Below, in pieces: positions 28,892-37,416 of a stretch of 64,000 nt of DNA. Each line of letters starts with the position of its first letter. Position 1 is the stretch's first letter. The position numbers and the translations under genes are program-made. The stretch is from Thermoguttaceae bacterium (GTDB taxonomy: Bacteria; Planctomycetota; Planctomycetia; Pirellulales; Thermoguttaceae): NCBI GenBank assembly GCA_017447865.1, contig JAFSMO010000099.1, positions 33,576-97,575 on the forward strand, given 5' to 3'. A model generated the notes under the pieces. The model had not been told where the DNA came from. It saw only the letters and a program-made list of their open reading frames with translations, and ran no database searches.

Positions 28892-30823
28892 TTATTTCAG
28901 CTCGATGCCCATTTTCTTTTCGGACATCCAGAAACCCTGGAAAATCAGTCCTTTCTCGACTTCATACAAATAGGCTCCGGACGGAAGGAAATAATCTTTC
29001 ACTTCTTCATAGTCCGGCAGGCTCGAATTGTCGAATTTGTCCAGATCCTCTTTGAGGCCCTGATTCGCGCGGAAGAACTGATCCAGCAGCGAGGAATACA
29101 TCGCGGAGCTTTCCGTCCACTTGCCCTGCTTGGCCATTTCGTAAGAATGCTGACGTTCGACCGCGTTGTTATCGAAATGGAAGGAAATCGGATTTACTTT
29201 TTTCGTTTTTTTCTGGACTTCATCCAGAACCGCCTTGTAAACGGCATTCCCGGCCAGCGGCTTCTTGCCATTCTCAACGGCGGACTTCAGTTCGTCAATA
29301 TAATCCGGCTGGGAGGCGACGATCAAATAGCCGTCCCAAATGGTAACCGCCGGCTGACGGAAACGTTTTCCGGCCTTTTCTTCTTCGGTAAATTCATCGT
29401 CACCAGAGGCGTCTTCGACCCGGATCCAACGAATATCATCGCCTTCGGATACGACTTCAAAGTTTTCCTCACCACCCAGGAAACGGGCGATATTCGCGCG
29501 GAGTTTCTTCTCGTCTTTGGTTTGAACCGCGACCATGTAGCGTTCGCCGTCCAAGGCTTTGGGATTCACATTGGCGACGGTGAAAATGACTTTATTCCCT
29601 AAAAGGGCCACGATTTCTTCACGCAGGTCGATCATCGGGCCTTTGGTATCGTTTTTCAGGCCATCCAAAACGTCTTCCCAAACAGATTCACGGTCTTCGC
29701 CGAACAACGAGTCCACCAGCGGCCCCGCATTATCGAAAATTTTGAGAAGATCCAGATTGACGATCTGGACTGATCCAACGTCCTCCGTGATCCAGTCCGG
29801 CAGGTCTTTGTCGGCGTTTTGATCGAAAGCCACCATTTTCAGCCCTTTCTGAGGTTCCTCGGGAATATAGGCGAAAACGCGGTGGGTCATATCGTACCCC
29901 TGATTCACGAACGTAATGACTCCCCCGACGGCTTTGATTCCTCCGAAACCTGCATTGCTCAGCACGGCAGCAACGTCGCGTTCATCTTCCAGCTCGGGAT
30001 TATTTTCAACAGCGATCATACGCTGAATTTCCATCGTGGTGATCGGGTCCACATACCAGATGATGTCGGGGAGTTTTTTATCGGTACCGACCGTCTGATT
30101 GAGGATTTCAATATAAGAGTCCTTTTCACCCAAAGCCTCAACATAAGCGTCGGGGTCTTTCTGGAGTTTGGCGATCCGGCCCAGGATGTCTTTCACGAGA
30201 ATCTGCTGATTGGAGGAAAAGAGAATTTCTCCCCACAAAACGTAATACGCTTTGCAGAGTTCGCCAGTCTCTTCGTTCTTCATCGTCAGAATATGGATTT
30301 CGCTGTTCAGAGCTTCCTGCTTCTGATAGTTTCCGCCATCTTTCAGGACGCGATCGGCGAGTTTGCTCAAAACTTTTTTGGTTTCAAAGATTTTATCGCC
30401 GACGTTCACCACCAGCACCAGCCCGTAGCTTTCGTCTTTAATTTTCTGGGTTGAAATGGCGATTTCGGAATCGGTCATCTGAATGATTTCTTCCATGGAA
30501 ACCCCGAGCCGGCTTTCCAGCGTGGAGAAAATTTCAGAGAATTGCTTGCGGAACAGTTTGGTAAACTCGGTCATATCGTCACGGGCCATCATTTTTCCCA
30601 TGGCCGTTTTAGCCCAAGAGTCATCCAAAGCGTGAATGTCGCGGATGGAAATGAAAGAAGCGGCAGACTGTGGAAGAAGCAGGTCTGCGGAAATGAACGC
30701 GCCGCCTTCTTCGGTTGCTGCTGTATTGGAATCTTCTTTTGCAAAGACTGAAACTCCACACAAAATAATGGCCAGGAGACTCAGAATCCGCAGGAAAAAT
30801 AAACTGGTAACGGTTTTTTTCAT
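28892..30823 (-). CDS. Secreted protein, DUF3352-like, function unknown
   Basis: About 643 residues from the ATG at 30821-30823 (AAAGGA site 6 bp upstream; a TTG two codons earlier is less likely). A signal peptide spans residues 1-28. The body alternates alpha/beta segments seen in large DUF3352-type proteins of planctomycetes (for example LPQSAASFISIRDI, SDSEIAIS-like TDSEIAIS, and YLIVASQPDYIDELKSAV near the C-terminus). No catalytic motif is visible. It is the only gene on its strand here, divergent from the NfeD-SPFH pair. Confidence 0.7.
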   Translation of the reverse strand: MKKTVTSLFFLRILSLLAIILCGVSVFAKEDSNTAATEEGGAFISADLLLPQSAASFISIRDIHALDDSWAKTAMGKMMARDDMTEFTKLFRKQFSEIFSTLESRLGVSMEEIIQMTDSEIAISTQKIKDESYGLVLVVNVGDKIFETKKVLSKLADRVLKDGGNYQKQEALNSEIHILTMKNEETGELCKAYYVLWGEILFSSNQQILVKDILGRIAKLQKDPDAYVEALGEKDSYIEILNQTVGTDKKLPDIIWYVDPITTMEIQRMIAVENNPELEDERDVAAVLSNAGFGGIKAVGGVITFVNQGYDMTHRVFAYIPEEPQKGLKMVAFDQNADKDLPDWITEDVGSVQIVNLDLLKIFDNAGPLVDSLFGEDRESVWEDVLDGLKNDTKGPMIDLREEIVALLGNKVIFTVANVNPKALDGERYMVAVQTKDEKKLRANIARFLGGEENFEVVSEGDDIRWIRVEDASGDDEFTEEEKAGKRFRQPAVTIWDGYLIVASQPDYIDELKSAVENGKKPLAGNAVYKAVLDEVQKKTKKVNPISFHFDNNAVERQHSYEMAKQGKWTESSAMYSSLLDQFFRANQGLKEDLDKFDNSSLPDYEEVKDYFLPSGAYLYEVEKGLIFQGFWMSEKKMGIELK

Positions 30824-30996
30824 AACCAATCCTTTACGAAAATTATTTCAGCACTTCCAGTCCCTTTCGTCCTTCCCGGAACAGAAATGCCAAAGGGGTT
30901 TAATCTGCTTCCACCTGTTTGAACGGCCAAACCAACGTTCGCAGTCCAAATCCATACGGAAGCGGCAAGTGTATATTTTCTCAAAAAAATATAAAC

Positions 30997-31024
30997 TTTA
31001 TACCGATTTTAATATTTTCGGCAA
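30997..31024 (-). promoter_or_regulatory. Candidate promoter for the DUF3352-like gene
   Basis: On the minus strand TTGCCG (31019-31024), 16 bp spacer, TATAAA (30997-31002). It lies in an AT-rich 370-bp divergent intergenic region (30824-31193). The leader would be about 165 nt. No other gene is seen in this interval. Confidence 0.4.
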
Positions 31025-31193
31025 TTTTTCTATGGAAATTTTTTCTATTTTTATTCTTTTTAAATTTTTGGGGAAATTTTCCGGGACGGTATTATTTTTC
31101 AATCGTCATAATTAAAGGGACAGAAAAAAAGAACACCGTCCGGGAAATTTTGGAAATCTTCTGGATTTTCCTCAAATTTTCCATCTTGAACCC

Positions 31194-31222
31194 TTGAATA
31201 TTTTGTTCCTGTATGATAAAAT
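31194..31222 (+). promoter_or_regulatory. Sigma70-type promoter for the NfeD-SPFH genes
   Basis: TTGAAT (31194-31199), 17 bp spacer, TAAAAT (31217-31222), about 38 bp before the NfeD-like start. Confidence 0.6.
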
Positions 31223-31259
31223 TCAAAATAGGAAAACATTTAGAAGAAAGGAGCCGCTC

Positions 31260-31724
31260 ATGGATTCAATTTTTAATTTTACCCCAAACCTGACTCAAAT
31301 GTTGTGGTTTTGGAGCGGTGCGATCGTGTTTTTTTCGATAGTCGAAATCCTCGTGCCCGGACTGGTCAGCATCTGGTTCGTTTTTGGGGCCATCGCAGCG
31401 TTGATCGCGGCATTTTGCGGAGTTGCTTTTGTTCCCCAGATGTTTATCTTTCTGGGGGTCACGGCTCTAACTCTTATTTTCTGCCGTCCGATTATGAAAT
31501 TTATCCTGAAAGTCACCCCCAAAGCTTCCAACATCAACGCAGTGATTGGAATGAAGGGCGTGGTCATCGAACGAATCAACAATATTCGAGGGGAGGGATA
31601 CGTAAAAGTCAACGGCATTGAATACCGCGCGAAAACCAATTCCGATGAGGAAGAGATCGAGGCCGATTCCATCATTCAGGTGGAACGAATTGAGGGAAAT
31701 ACCCTGTTCGTAAAGAAAGCCTGA
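31260..31724 (+). CDS. NfeD-like membrane protein
   Basis: About 154 residues from the ATG at 31260, with GAAAGGAG upstream; the open frame extends further up but the Shine-Dalgarno decides the start. Two to three membrane helices (WSGAIVFFSIVEILVPGLVS, VFGAIAALIAAFCGVAF, then MFIFLGVTALTLIFC) precede a small OB-fold-like C-terminal domain (GMKGVVIERINNIRGEGYVKVNGIEYRA). This is the short NfeD form, which partners SPFH/stomatin proteins in membrane microdomain function. The SPFH gene follows after 53 bp. Confidence 0.9.
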   Translation: MDSIFNFTPNLTQMLWFWSGAIVFFSIVEILVPGLVSIWFVFGAIAALIAAFCGVAFVPQMFIFLGVTALTLIFCRPIMKFILKVTPKASNINAVIGMKGVVIERINNIRGEGYVKVNGIEYRAKTNSDEEEIEADSIIQVERIEGNTLFVKKA

Positions 31725-31777
31725 CCCTGTTTTCATCGTTTTCAACCATAATCAAACAATTACGAAAGGAACTTAAA

Positions 31778-32704
31778 ATGGACATTGCTATTGGAGTTTG
31801 CGTTGTTTTGGCACTATTCCTGCTTGTGGTTATCATCTTATGCATCCGCATTGTGCCTCAGTCGAAAGAGTACATCATTGAACGTCTGGGAAGCTACCAG
31901 GACTCTTGGGGGCCCGGGCTTCACCTCCTCATGCCATTCATTGACCGGATCGTGAACCGCGTTTCGCTAAAAGAAAACGTTCTGGATTACGATCCGCAGC
32001 CGGTGATCACGAAGGATAACGTGACGATCCAGATCGACTCGGTCGTGTTTTACCAGGTGACGGACTCCAAGCTCTACACGTACGGCGCGAACCAGCCGAT
32101 CAACGTCATGCGCCAGCTCACCGCCACCACGCTGCGTAACGTCGTGGGTGAAATGGACCTGGACGAGACGCTGACCTCCCGTGATACGATCAACGGGAAA
32201 ATCACGCGTATCCTCGACGAAGCCACCGACAAATGGGGGATCAAAGTCAACCGTGTCGAACTGAAAAACATTCTGCCGCCGAAACCCATTCAGGAAGCGA
32301 TGGAAAAGCAGATGAAGGCCGAACGTGAACGCCGTGAAGCGATCCTTCAGGCGGAAGGGCGCAAAAAGAGCGAGATCCTCATCGCCGAAGGTGAAAAGCA
32401 GGCGCAGATCCTTCGCGCCGAAGCCGAAAAGGAGCAGGCGATCCTGAAGGCTCAGGCCGAAAAGGAAAAGCAGGTCCTCGAAGCGACGGGACGTTCGGAA
32501 GCCATTCTGCTCGTTCAGAAAGCTCTTGCCGACAGTATCAAGATGCTGAACGAAGCCAATCCGTCGCAGGAAGTGCTGACGCTGAAGTCCCTCGAGGCCT
32601 TCACGAAAGCCGCCGACGGCAAAGCGACGAAGCTCATCATCCCGAGCCAGATCCAGGGCGTCGCGGGCCTTGCCTCCGCTCTGAAAGAAATCGTGAAAGA
32701 GTGA
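31778..32704 (+). CDS. SPFH/Band 7 protein (QmcA/stomatin-like)
   Basis: 308 residues. An N-terminal membrane helix (residues 3-24) is followed by a Band 7 domain (VPQSKEYIIERLGSY, GPGLHLLMPF, DNVTIQIDSVVFYQV, LRNVVGEMDLDETLTSR). After that comes a long helical Glu/Ala/Lys coiled coil of the flotillin type (residues about 180-240) and a conserved C-terminus (LIIPSQIQGVAGLASALKE). It forms oligomeric membrane scaffolds and is often linked to protease regulation. The ATG has AAAGGAAC upstream. With the NfeD-like gene it forms a classic two-gene unit that ends at a strong hairpin terminator. Confidence 0.93.
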   Translation: MDIAIGVCVVLALFLLVVIILCIRIVPQSKEYIIERLGSYQDSWGPGLHLLMPFIDRIVNRVSLKENVLDYDPQPVITKDNVTIQIDSVVFYQVTDSKLYTYGANQPINVMRQLTATTLRNVVGEMDLDETLTSRDTINGKITRILDEATDKWGIKVNRVELKNILPPKPIQEAMEKQMKAERERREAILQAEGRKKSEILIAEGEKQAQILRAEAEKEQAILKAQAEKEKQVLEATGRSEAILLVQKALADSIKMLNEANPSQEVLTLKSLEAFTKAADGKATKLIIPSQIQGVAGLASALKEIVKE

Positions 32705-32713
32705 TTTATCGAT

Positions 32714-32745
32714 TCGGAGGGCCGGCGTCCCCGCCGGTCAAGTTA
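32714..32745. repeat. Single arm of the CGGAGGGCCGGCGTC repeat
   Basis: Matches the left arm of the element at 24454-24485 (CGGAGGGCCGGCGTC ... GGTCAAGTTA) but has no right arm; the GACGACGC palindrome follows instead. Confidence 0.8.
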
Positions 32746-32749
32746 CAGG

Positions 32750-32777
32750 GACGACGCTTGAGGGCGTCGTCTTTTTT
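32750..32777 (+). terminator. Rho-independent terminator after the SPFH gene
   Basis: GACGACGC-TTGAGG-GCGTCGTC hairpin (32750-32771) followed by six T. It is built from the dispersed GACGACGC palindrome. Confidence 0.8.
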
Positions 32778-32867
32778 AACAAGACTTGAATTGAAAACGC
32801 CAAAAGCGCTGTTTTCACAAGTCGTCATTCCCTTTTTTATTTTTTTGCCTTACGGAGGTCCTGTTAA

Positions 32868-33908
32868 ATGTGCAATATACCTGTTTCAAATCTCCAATCA
32901 GACGATCGATTTGAATTGTGTGAGACAACACTTAAAAAATTCATCGGCAAGGAAACTCAAGTCGTTATTCCCGAAGGTGTGACGAAAATTGGAGACAAGG
33001 CGTTTGCTAACTGTAGTTTTTTAACGTCCATCGTTATTCCAGAAAGCGTGACGGAAATTGGAGAGGGAGCGTTCCTGAAATGCAGTTCCTTAAAGTCTGT
33101 CACCATTCCCCATAGTGTAAAGCAAATTGGCACTGGAGCCTTTGCTGGCTGTTCTGCCTTGAAAGAGTGGTCTATTACCTCTGATCACCCATATTTTAAG
33201 ACCGATGGTATTGGCCTGTTTATAAAAAACGGCACAAAATTAATTGGTTGTCTGAATACTGAAAAAAAATACCAGATTCCTAAAGGCGTGACGATAATTG
33301 GAGAGTACGCTTTCAGCGATTGTAGTTCCTTAACGTCCGTTGTTATTCCCAAAGGTGTGACGATAATTGGATACAATGCGTTTAGTGGCTGCAGTTCCTT
33401 AACCTCCGTTGTCATTCCCAAGAGTATAACGACAATTGGTTCCAGGGCTTTCTGTGGCTGTAGCTCTTTAACGTCCATTGCTATTCCCAAAGGTGTGAAG
33501 AAGATTGGATTTGGAACATTCGATGGCTGTAATTCCTTAACGTCTGCCATTATTCCCGAAAGTGTGGTGGAAATTGAGGATCAAGCGTTCAGTGGTTGCA
33601 GTTCCTTAACGTCTATAGCCATTCCCAAAGGTGTGACGACGATTGGAGACGATGCATTCAGAGACTGCAGTTCCTTAACCTCCGTTGTCATTCCCAAAAG
33701 CGTGAGGATAATTAGTTGTCGAGCCTTCAAGGGATGCCATTACTTAACCTCTGTTGAGATTCCTGAAACGGTGGAAGAGATTGGATACGATGCGTTTGCG
33801 GAATGTCCTTATCTGCCGAATCCTGTCCCAGCGAGGTCGAAGGCAGATAATTCCGCCAAGAAAGAAAAGTTCTCCAATGATGAGTCATCTTTTTTTTCTC
33901 TGAAATGA
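32868..33908 (+). CDS. BspA-like leucine-rich repeat protein (LRR_5)
   Basis: 346 residues with a GGAGG site upstream. Ten or more repeats of about 23 residues follow the BspA/LRR_5 pattern: IPxxVTxIGxxAFxxCSSLTSVVIP. One longer insertion lies near residues 100-140 (SDHPYFKTDGIGLFIKNGTKL). No signal peptide, anchor or sorting motif is visible at either end, so location is uncertain; an internal or leaderless protein is possible. Base composition appears lower in GC than the neighbours. Such proteins spread among gut and oral bacteria by horizontal transfer and are used in binding; both points are inference here. Confidence 0.88.
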   Translation: MCNIPVSNLQSDDRFELCETTLKKFIGKETQVVIPEGVTKIGDKAFANCSFLTSIVIPESVTEIGEGAFLKCSSLKSVTIPHSVKQIGTGAFAGCSALKEWSITSDHPYFKTDGIGLFIKNGTKLIGCLNTEKKYQIPKGVTIIGEYAFSDCSSLTSVVIPKGVTIIGYNAFSGCSSLTSVVIPKSITTIGSRAFCGCSSLTSIAIPKGVKKIGFGTFDGCNSLTSAIIPESVVEIEDQAFSGCSSLTSIAIPKGVTTIGDDAFRDCSSLTSVVIPKSVRIISCRAFKGCHYLTSVEIPETVEEIGYDAFAECPYLPNPVPARSKADNSAKKEKFSNDESSFFSLK

Positions 33909-34066
33909 TCATTTAACGTCTGGCTGGTGTGGCACAAAGTGCCGGGGAAGTCAAGTGGCAGTTTCCACCACTCCCCCAGCCTTGCTGCACGAGCCAGCCC
34001 CCCAATTCCGCATTCCGCATTCCGAATTCCGCATTAATTCCTCTCCCTCTAACCCCACCCAAGAAA
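33909..34066. repeat. Intergenic region with short ATTCCGCATTCCG tandem repeats
   Basis: Contains several near-identical 7-mers (ATTCCGC/ATTCCGA) in tandem just before the next gene. Open frames extend upstream of the chosen gene start here but have no ribosome binding site. Confidence 0.5.
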
Positions 34067-36334
34067 ATGCGTGCTTCATTCCTTGCCCTTCTTCCTTTTT
34101 TGTTTCTGAGTCTTGGCGCGTCGGTTCCGTGCGTGAATCCCGAGCATCCGAAGCGTCTGCCTGTGACGTTCGACGGCCAGTTAATGCCGCGCGAACTGGG
34201 CTGCTGGTTCCCGCGGGCGTGGGAGGCCACCGAGCCGGACGGGTTCAAAGCGTTCCTCGACGCCGTGGGCGAGCGGACCGCTTACGACCAGCTGGCGGTT
34301 TCTTCCCGACTGACCCAGCATGAGTCCATCTCGCCGGAGGCCCTGCGTTTTCAGGCCGATGCCGCCAAGTACGGCGCGGAAAAGTACGGGATCACGATCC
34401 TCCCCGACGCCGAAATCCGTCTCTCGCGCAAGGCTTTTCACGCCGCCCACCCGGACAAAAGTCTCTGGCGGATCCGCTTCGTCGAGCTCGAACAGAAGGC
34501 CGGCCAGAGCGCGTCGATCATTCTGAACGAGACGGACCTTTCCGACCACTACACGCACAATTACAAGTACGAGGTGCTGGGCGTTCGGCCGATCAAAGTC
34601 TGGAGTTTTTCGAAAACCGCCGACGGGCTGGTCGATCCGGCAAGCCTGCGCGACGCGACGGCCGAGGCCGAGTTCCAGACCGAGGAAAACCCGCGCTGGT
34701 GCCAGTTCAGTTTCAAGCCGGAAAGCGCGCCGAAGGACCGTTTCCTCTGCGTCGCGGTGGCGTTTGAGTATTTGTACCCGGACGTTTACTCGCAGGAGGC
34801 GCTCGATTTCGAGGCCAAAATCTTCCGCGCGCACGGCGGGATGATGGCCGGCGGACTCGTGAAGGACGAGTGGGGACTGCTCCCGTGCCACGACGGCGTA
34901 CCGCTGAAGGACCATTTCTGGTTTTCCGACGCGATGGCGGCCGCGTACAAAGCCGGGACGAGCCGCGATTTTGTGGACGATCTTTTCCTCATGCACCTGG
35001 CCCAGGCCGGGCGGGACGCGGAGCGGATCCAGGCGATCGACGCGCTCCAGAAGATGAATTTCCGCCAGCTCATCAAGTTCGAGCGGCAGGTTTACGAAAT
35101 CTCGAAGGAAAACTACGGCCCGAACGCCATGGTCGCGACGCACCCGACGTGGCACTGCTACCCGAACGTTCAGGAGTTCCGCAAGAATTCGCTCTTCTGG
35201 TGGCGCCACCCGCGTGATTTCGCCCAGACGGACGAAGCGGCGCCGTACGCCTGCCGCACCGGCATGAGCAAGCGCGAGGGGCGCGTCTGGTTCAACGAGT
35301 TTTACGCCGACGGCATTGCGCCCTACATTCGCGAGGAATGGAGCTGCACGGCCGGGGGCGGACGGCAGAATATTCACCCGTTCTGCTGCATGCCGAACAA
35401 TCCGCTGCGCACGGACGAAAACTTCGGCCATTTACCGATCCTGGACGCCGGTCTGGACGCCGCCCGCGCGAGCACCCGGCTTTTGAACTTCAAGTGCGCC
35501 GCTCCGCTTTTCAGCCCCGTCGCCGTCGTGTTCGGCCATTGGGGCTGTATGAACTGGGCGCGGCTCGAGTACGGAAACCTCACCGAAGCGCTGGAAGTCT
35601 GCGACTTTTTCGCCGAGCGCGGCTTCCCCGCCGACCTGATCCCCAGCTCGGAGATCAACGAAAAGACCATGACCGGTCTGGACTGCTGGACGCTCAATGA
35701 ACGCGGTTTCCTCCAGTACGGCGCGCAGGAGTACCGGCTGGTCGTTTTCTATGCCGAGACGGACTCGGACCGTGCGGACTTCGCGAAACTCGAGACGCTG
35801 AATCAGGGCGGCAAGACGCGGATCGTCCGCGTGCCGGGGCACATCACGGAGGAAGAGATCGTCCAGACGTTTGAAACGACGGACCTTTCCGTTGCCTCGC
35901 AGACCCCGTGGGAGGCCGTGGGAACGTGGGGAGGAAAGCACTCGCGCCCGCCGTTTGAGTGTTTCAGCCGCCGCCTGGACGGGAGCCTCGTCTGGACGAA
36001 CGCCTCGGAGGAAAACCCGGTCGGAAAGCCGATCGTTCTGAAAGACGAAACGGTCCCGTCGAACGACCTGACGCGGAATTTCACGATCTCCGCCGAAGCG
36101 AACGGCGTGCTGGCCTGCCGCTTTGACCCGACCGGCTCGCTGGAAATGCTGACCGCCGCCGGGCTGAAAAGTTTCCAGACGCAGGGCCTCGAGTTAAGCC
36201 TCGCGAAGCCTGCTGACGTGGTCCTCTGGAAGGACGCCGCGGGTTCCTGGCAGGGAATCTACCAGGCGGAAGAAAACGATTTGCCGGAAGAACTCGCGAA
36301 ACTGCCGGTCAACTGGCGATTCCTGCAAAAGTAA
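34067..36334 (+). CDS. Large secreted protein of unknown function, glycan-gene neighbourhood
   Basis: About 755 residues from the ATG at 34067, which starts a clear signal peptide (MRASFLALLPFLFLSLGAS). The mature part begins HPKRLPVTFDGQLMPRELGCWFP. Tryptophan- and aromatic-rich segments (ENPRWCQFSF, THPTWHCYPNVQEF, NSLFWWRHPRDF, FGHWGCMNWARLEYG) and a late beta-rich region (GKTRIVRVPGHIT) suggest a barrel-type catalytic domain plus C-terminal beta domain, as in glycoside hydrolase clan A-like enzymes. No catalytic motif can be assigned with confidence. It is followed by SUMF1-domain and sialidase-like genes, which supports a role in glycan processing. Confidence 0.75.
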   Translation: MRASFLALLPFLFLSLGASVPCVNPEHPKRLPVTFDGQLMPRELGCWFPRAWEATEPDGFKAFLDAVGERTAYDQLAVSSRLTQHESISPEALRFQADAAKYGAEKYGITILPDAEIRLSRKAFHAAHPDKSLWRIRFVELEQKAGQSASIILNETDLSDHYTHNYKYEVLGVRPIKVWSFSKTADGLVDPASLRDATAEAEFQTEENPRWCQFSFKPESAPKDRFLCVAVAFEYLYPDVYSQEALDFEAKIFRAHGGMMAGGLVKDEWGLLPCHDGVPLKDHFWFSDAMAAAYKAGTSRDFVDDLFLMHLAQAGRDAERIQAIDALQKMNFRQLIKFERQVYEISKENYGPNAMVATHPTWHCYPNVQEFRKNSLFWWRHPRDFAQTDEAAPYACRTGMSKREGRVWFNEFYADGIAPYIREEWSCTAGGGRQNIHPFCCMPNNPLRTDENFGHLPILDAGLDAARASTRLLNFKCAAPLFSPVAVVFGHWGCMNWARLEYGNLTEALEVCDFFAERGFPADLIPSSEINEKTMTGLDCWTLNERGFLQYGAQEYRLVVFYAETDSDRADFAKLETLNQGGKTRIVRVPGHITEEEIVQTFETTDLSVASQTPWEAVGTWGGKHSRPPFECFSRRLDGSLVWTNASEENPVGKPIVLKDETVPSNDLTRNFTISAEANGVLACRFDPTGSLEMLTAAGLKSFQTQGLELSLAKPADVVLWKDAAGSWQGIYQAEENDLPEELAKLPVNWRFLQK

Positions 36335-36341
36335 TTCGGAA

Positions 36342-36396
36342 GGACGGCGGCCCGCCGTCCGCGGCCGGCCCGGCCGCAGCAGTCCCGTTAGAGACT
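36342..36396. repeat. Triple palindrome cluster (GGACGGCGG/GCGGCCGG/AGTCCCGTTA), left copy
   Basis: Three consecutive palindromes: 36342-36360 (GGACGGCGG...), 36361-36377 (GCGGCCGG...) and 36381-36396 (AGTC...GACT). The same order occurs, inverted, at 38535-38589. Confidence 0.9.
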
Positions 36397-36409
36397 GAAT
36401 GTTAATAGC

Positions 36410-36467
36410 CGTGGGTGAAACCCACGGAACGCGAGGCTCTGGCGAGCGGTGGCAGTAATGCCACCGT
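36410..36467. repeat. Two further palindromes upstream of the first SUMF1-domain gene
   Basis: CCGTGGGT/ACCCACGG hairpin (36410-36428) and CGGTGGCAGTAATGCCACCG (36448-36467). The second is an exact inverted copy of 25090-25109. Confidence 0.85.
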
Positions 36468-36494
36468 AAATCGTTCATCATGGAGGTTTTCCCA

Positions 36495-37346
36495 ATGCGG
36501 CGTTTCCTGATTTCACTCCTTTTTGTCCTGATCGTGTGCGCGGCTCTGACTTCCGGCGCGGAGGATTTCAAAGCGGGAAACCGCAAAGTCCTGACCGTGG
36601 ACGGGATCGAATACGCCTTCCGCTGGTGCCCGCCGGGCGAGTTTATGATGGGGAGTCCTGAGGGCGAGCCGGGCCGGGACAACAAAAAGAACGATGAAAA
36701 GCGGCATCAAGTGAAACTGACCCAAGGCTTTTGGATGCTGGAAACCGAAGTCACGCAGGAAATGTGGGAAAGCGTGATGGGCGAGAATCCAAGCGAGTTC
36801 AAAGGCCCGCGGAAACCGGTCGAGAAAGTAAACTGGGAGGAGTGCCAGTCATTCTGTCAGAAATTGAGCGGGAAGCTGGGGCAGAAGGTCCAGATCCCAA
36901 CCGAGGCGCAGTGGGAATACGCCTGCCGCGCGGGAACGACCGGGGCTTATGCCGGGGACCTTGATTCCATGGCGTGGTACGAGAAGAATTCAAAGGAAAT
37001 GACCCACCAAGTCGGGCAAAAGGAGCCGAACGCCTGGGGCCTGCATGATATGCACGGCAATGTTTGGGAAATGTGCGCCGACTGGTACGGTTCTTCTTAT
37101 TACGAAGTCTCCCCAATGACTGACCCGGAGAACTCAACCCGGCCCACGTTCCCATCGCCCCTTCCCGAAACTGAAAAAGGCTCAATCGTAGTGAGCTGCG
37201 CTTCCCCGCCCCGCGTGTGCCGCGGCGGAGCCTGGGACCTCAGCGACGGAGACTGCAGATCCGCAAAGCGCGGCGGATTTTATCGCGGCAGCCGAAACTG
37301 CTCGCTTGGTCTGCGCGTGATTTTAATTCCCAGTCAAGACCAATAA
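36495..37346 (+). CDS. Secreted SUMF1 (formylglycine-generating enzyme-like) domain protein 1
   Basis: About 283 residues from the ATG at 36495, placed by a GGAGG site 8 bp upstream. A signal peptide (residues 1-22) is followed by the SUMF1 fold: FRWCPPGEFMMGSPEGE, FWMLETEVTQEMWESVMG, PVEKVNWEECQSFCQKLS, PTEAQWEYACRAG, NAWGLHDMHGNVWEMCADWYG and a C-terminal RVCRGGAWDLSDGDCRSAKRGG...LGLRVI. True formylglycine-generating enzymes need two cysteines in the SYCxRYRC-type loop. That pair is absent here (only DCRSA), so sulfatase activation is doubtful and a binding or scaffold role is possible. The next gene is a tandem relative. Confidence 0.85.
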   Translation: MRRFLISLLFVLIVCAALTSGAEDFKAGNRKVLTVDGIEYAFRWCPPGEFMMGSPEGEPGRDNKKNDEKRHQVKLTQGFWMLETEVTQEMWESVMGENPSEFKGPRKPVEKVNWEECQSFCQKLSGKLGQKVQIPTEAQWEYACRAGTTGAYAGDLDSMAWYEKNSKEMTHQVGQKEPNAWGLHDMHGNVWEMCADWYGSSYYEVSPMTDPENSTRPTFPSPLPETEKGSIVVSCASPPRVCRGGAWDLSDGDCRSAKRGGFYRGSRNCSLGLRVILIPSQDQ

Positions 37347-37352
37347 GTGTTA

Positions 37353-37413
37353 CGGGGACGACGCTTCCAGCGTCGTCATTCATTCATAATTCAAAATTCA
37401 TAATTCATAATTG
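37353..37413. repeat. GACGACGC palindrome plus ATTCATAATTC tandem repeat
   Basis: TTACGGGGACGACGC...GCGTCGTC hairpin (about 37353-37378) followed by several ATTCATAATT-type copies up to 37413. A similar ATTCATAATT stretch lies at 43770-43800. The repeat runs to within 4 bp of the next start codon. Confidence 0.8.
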
Positions 37414-37416
37414 ACA

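Noticed and set aside
36495..37346. Assigning a true sulfatase-activating enzyme
   Set aside because: The paired active-site cysteines are not present in the loop where they are expected.
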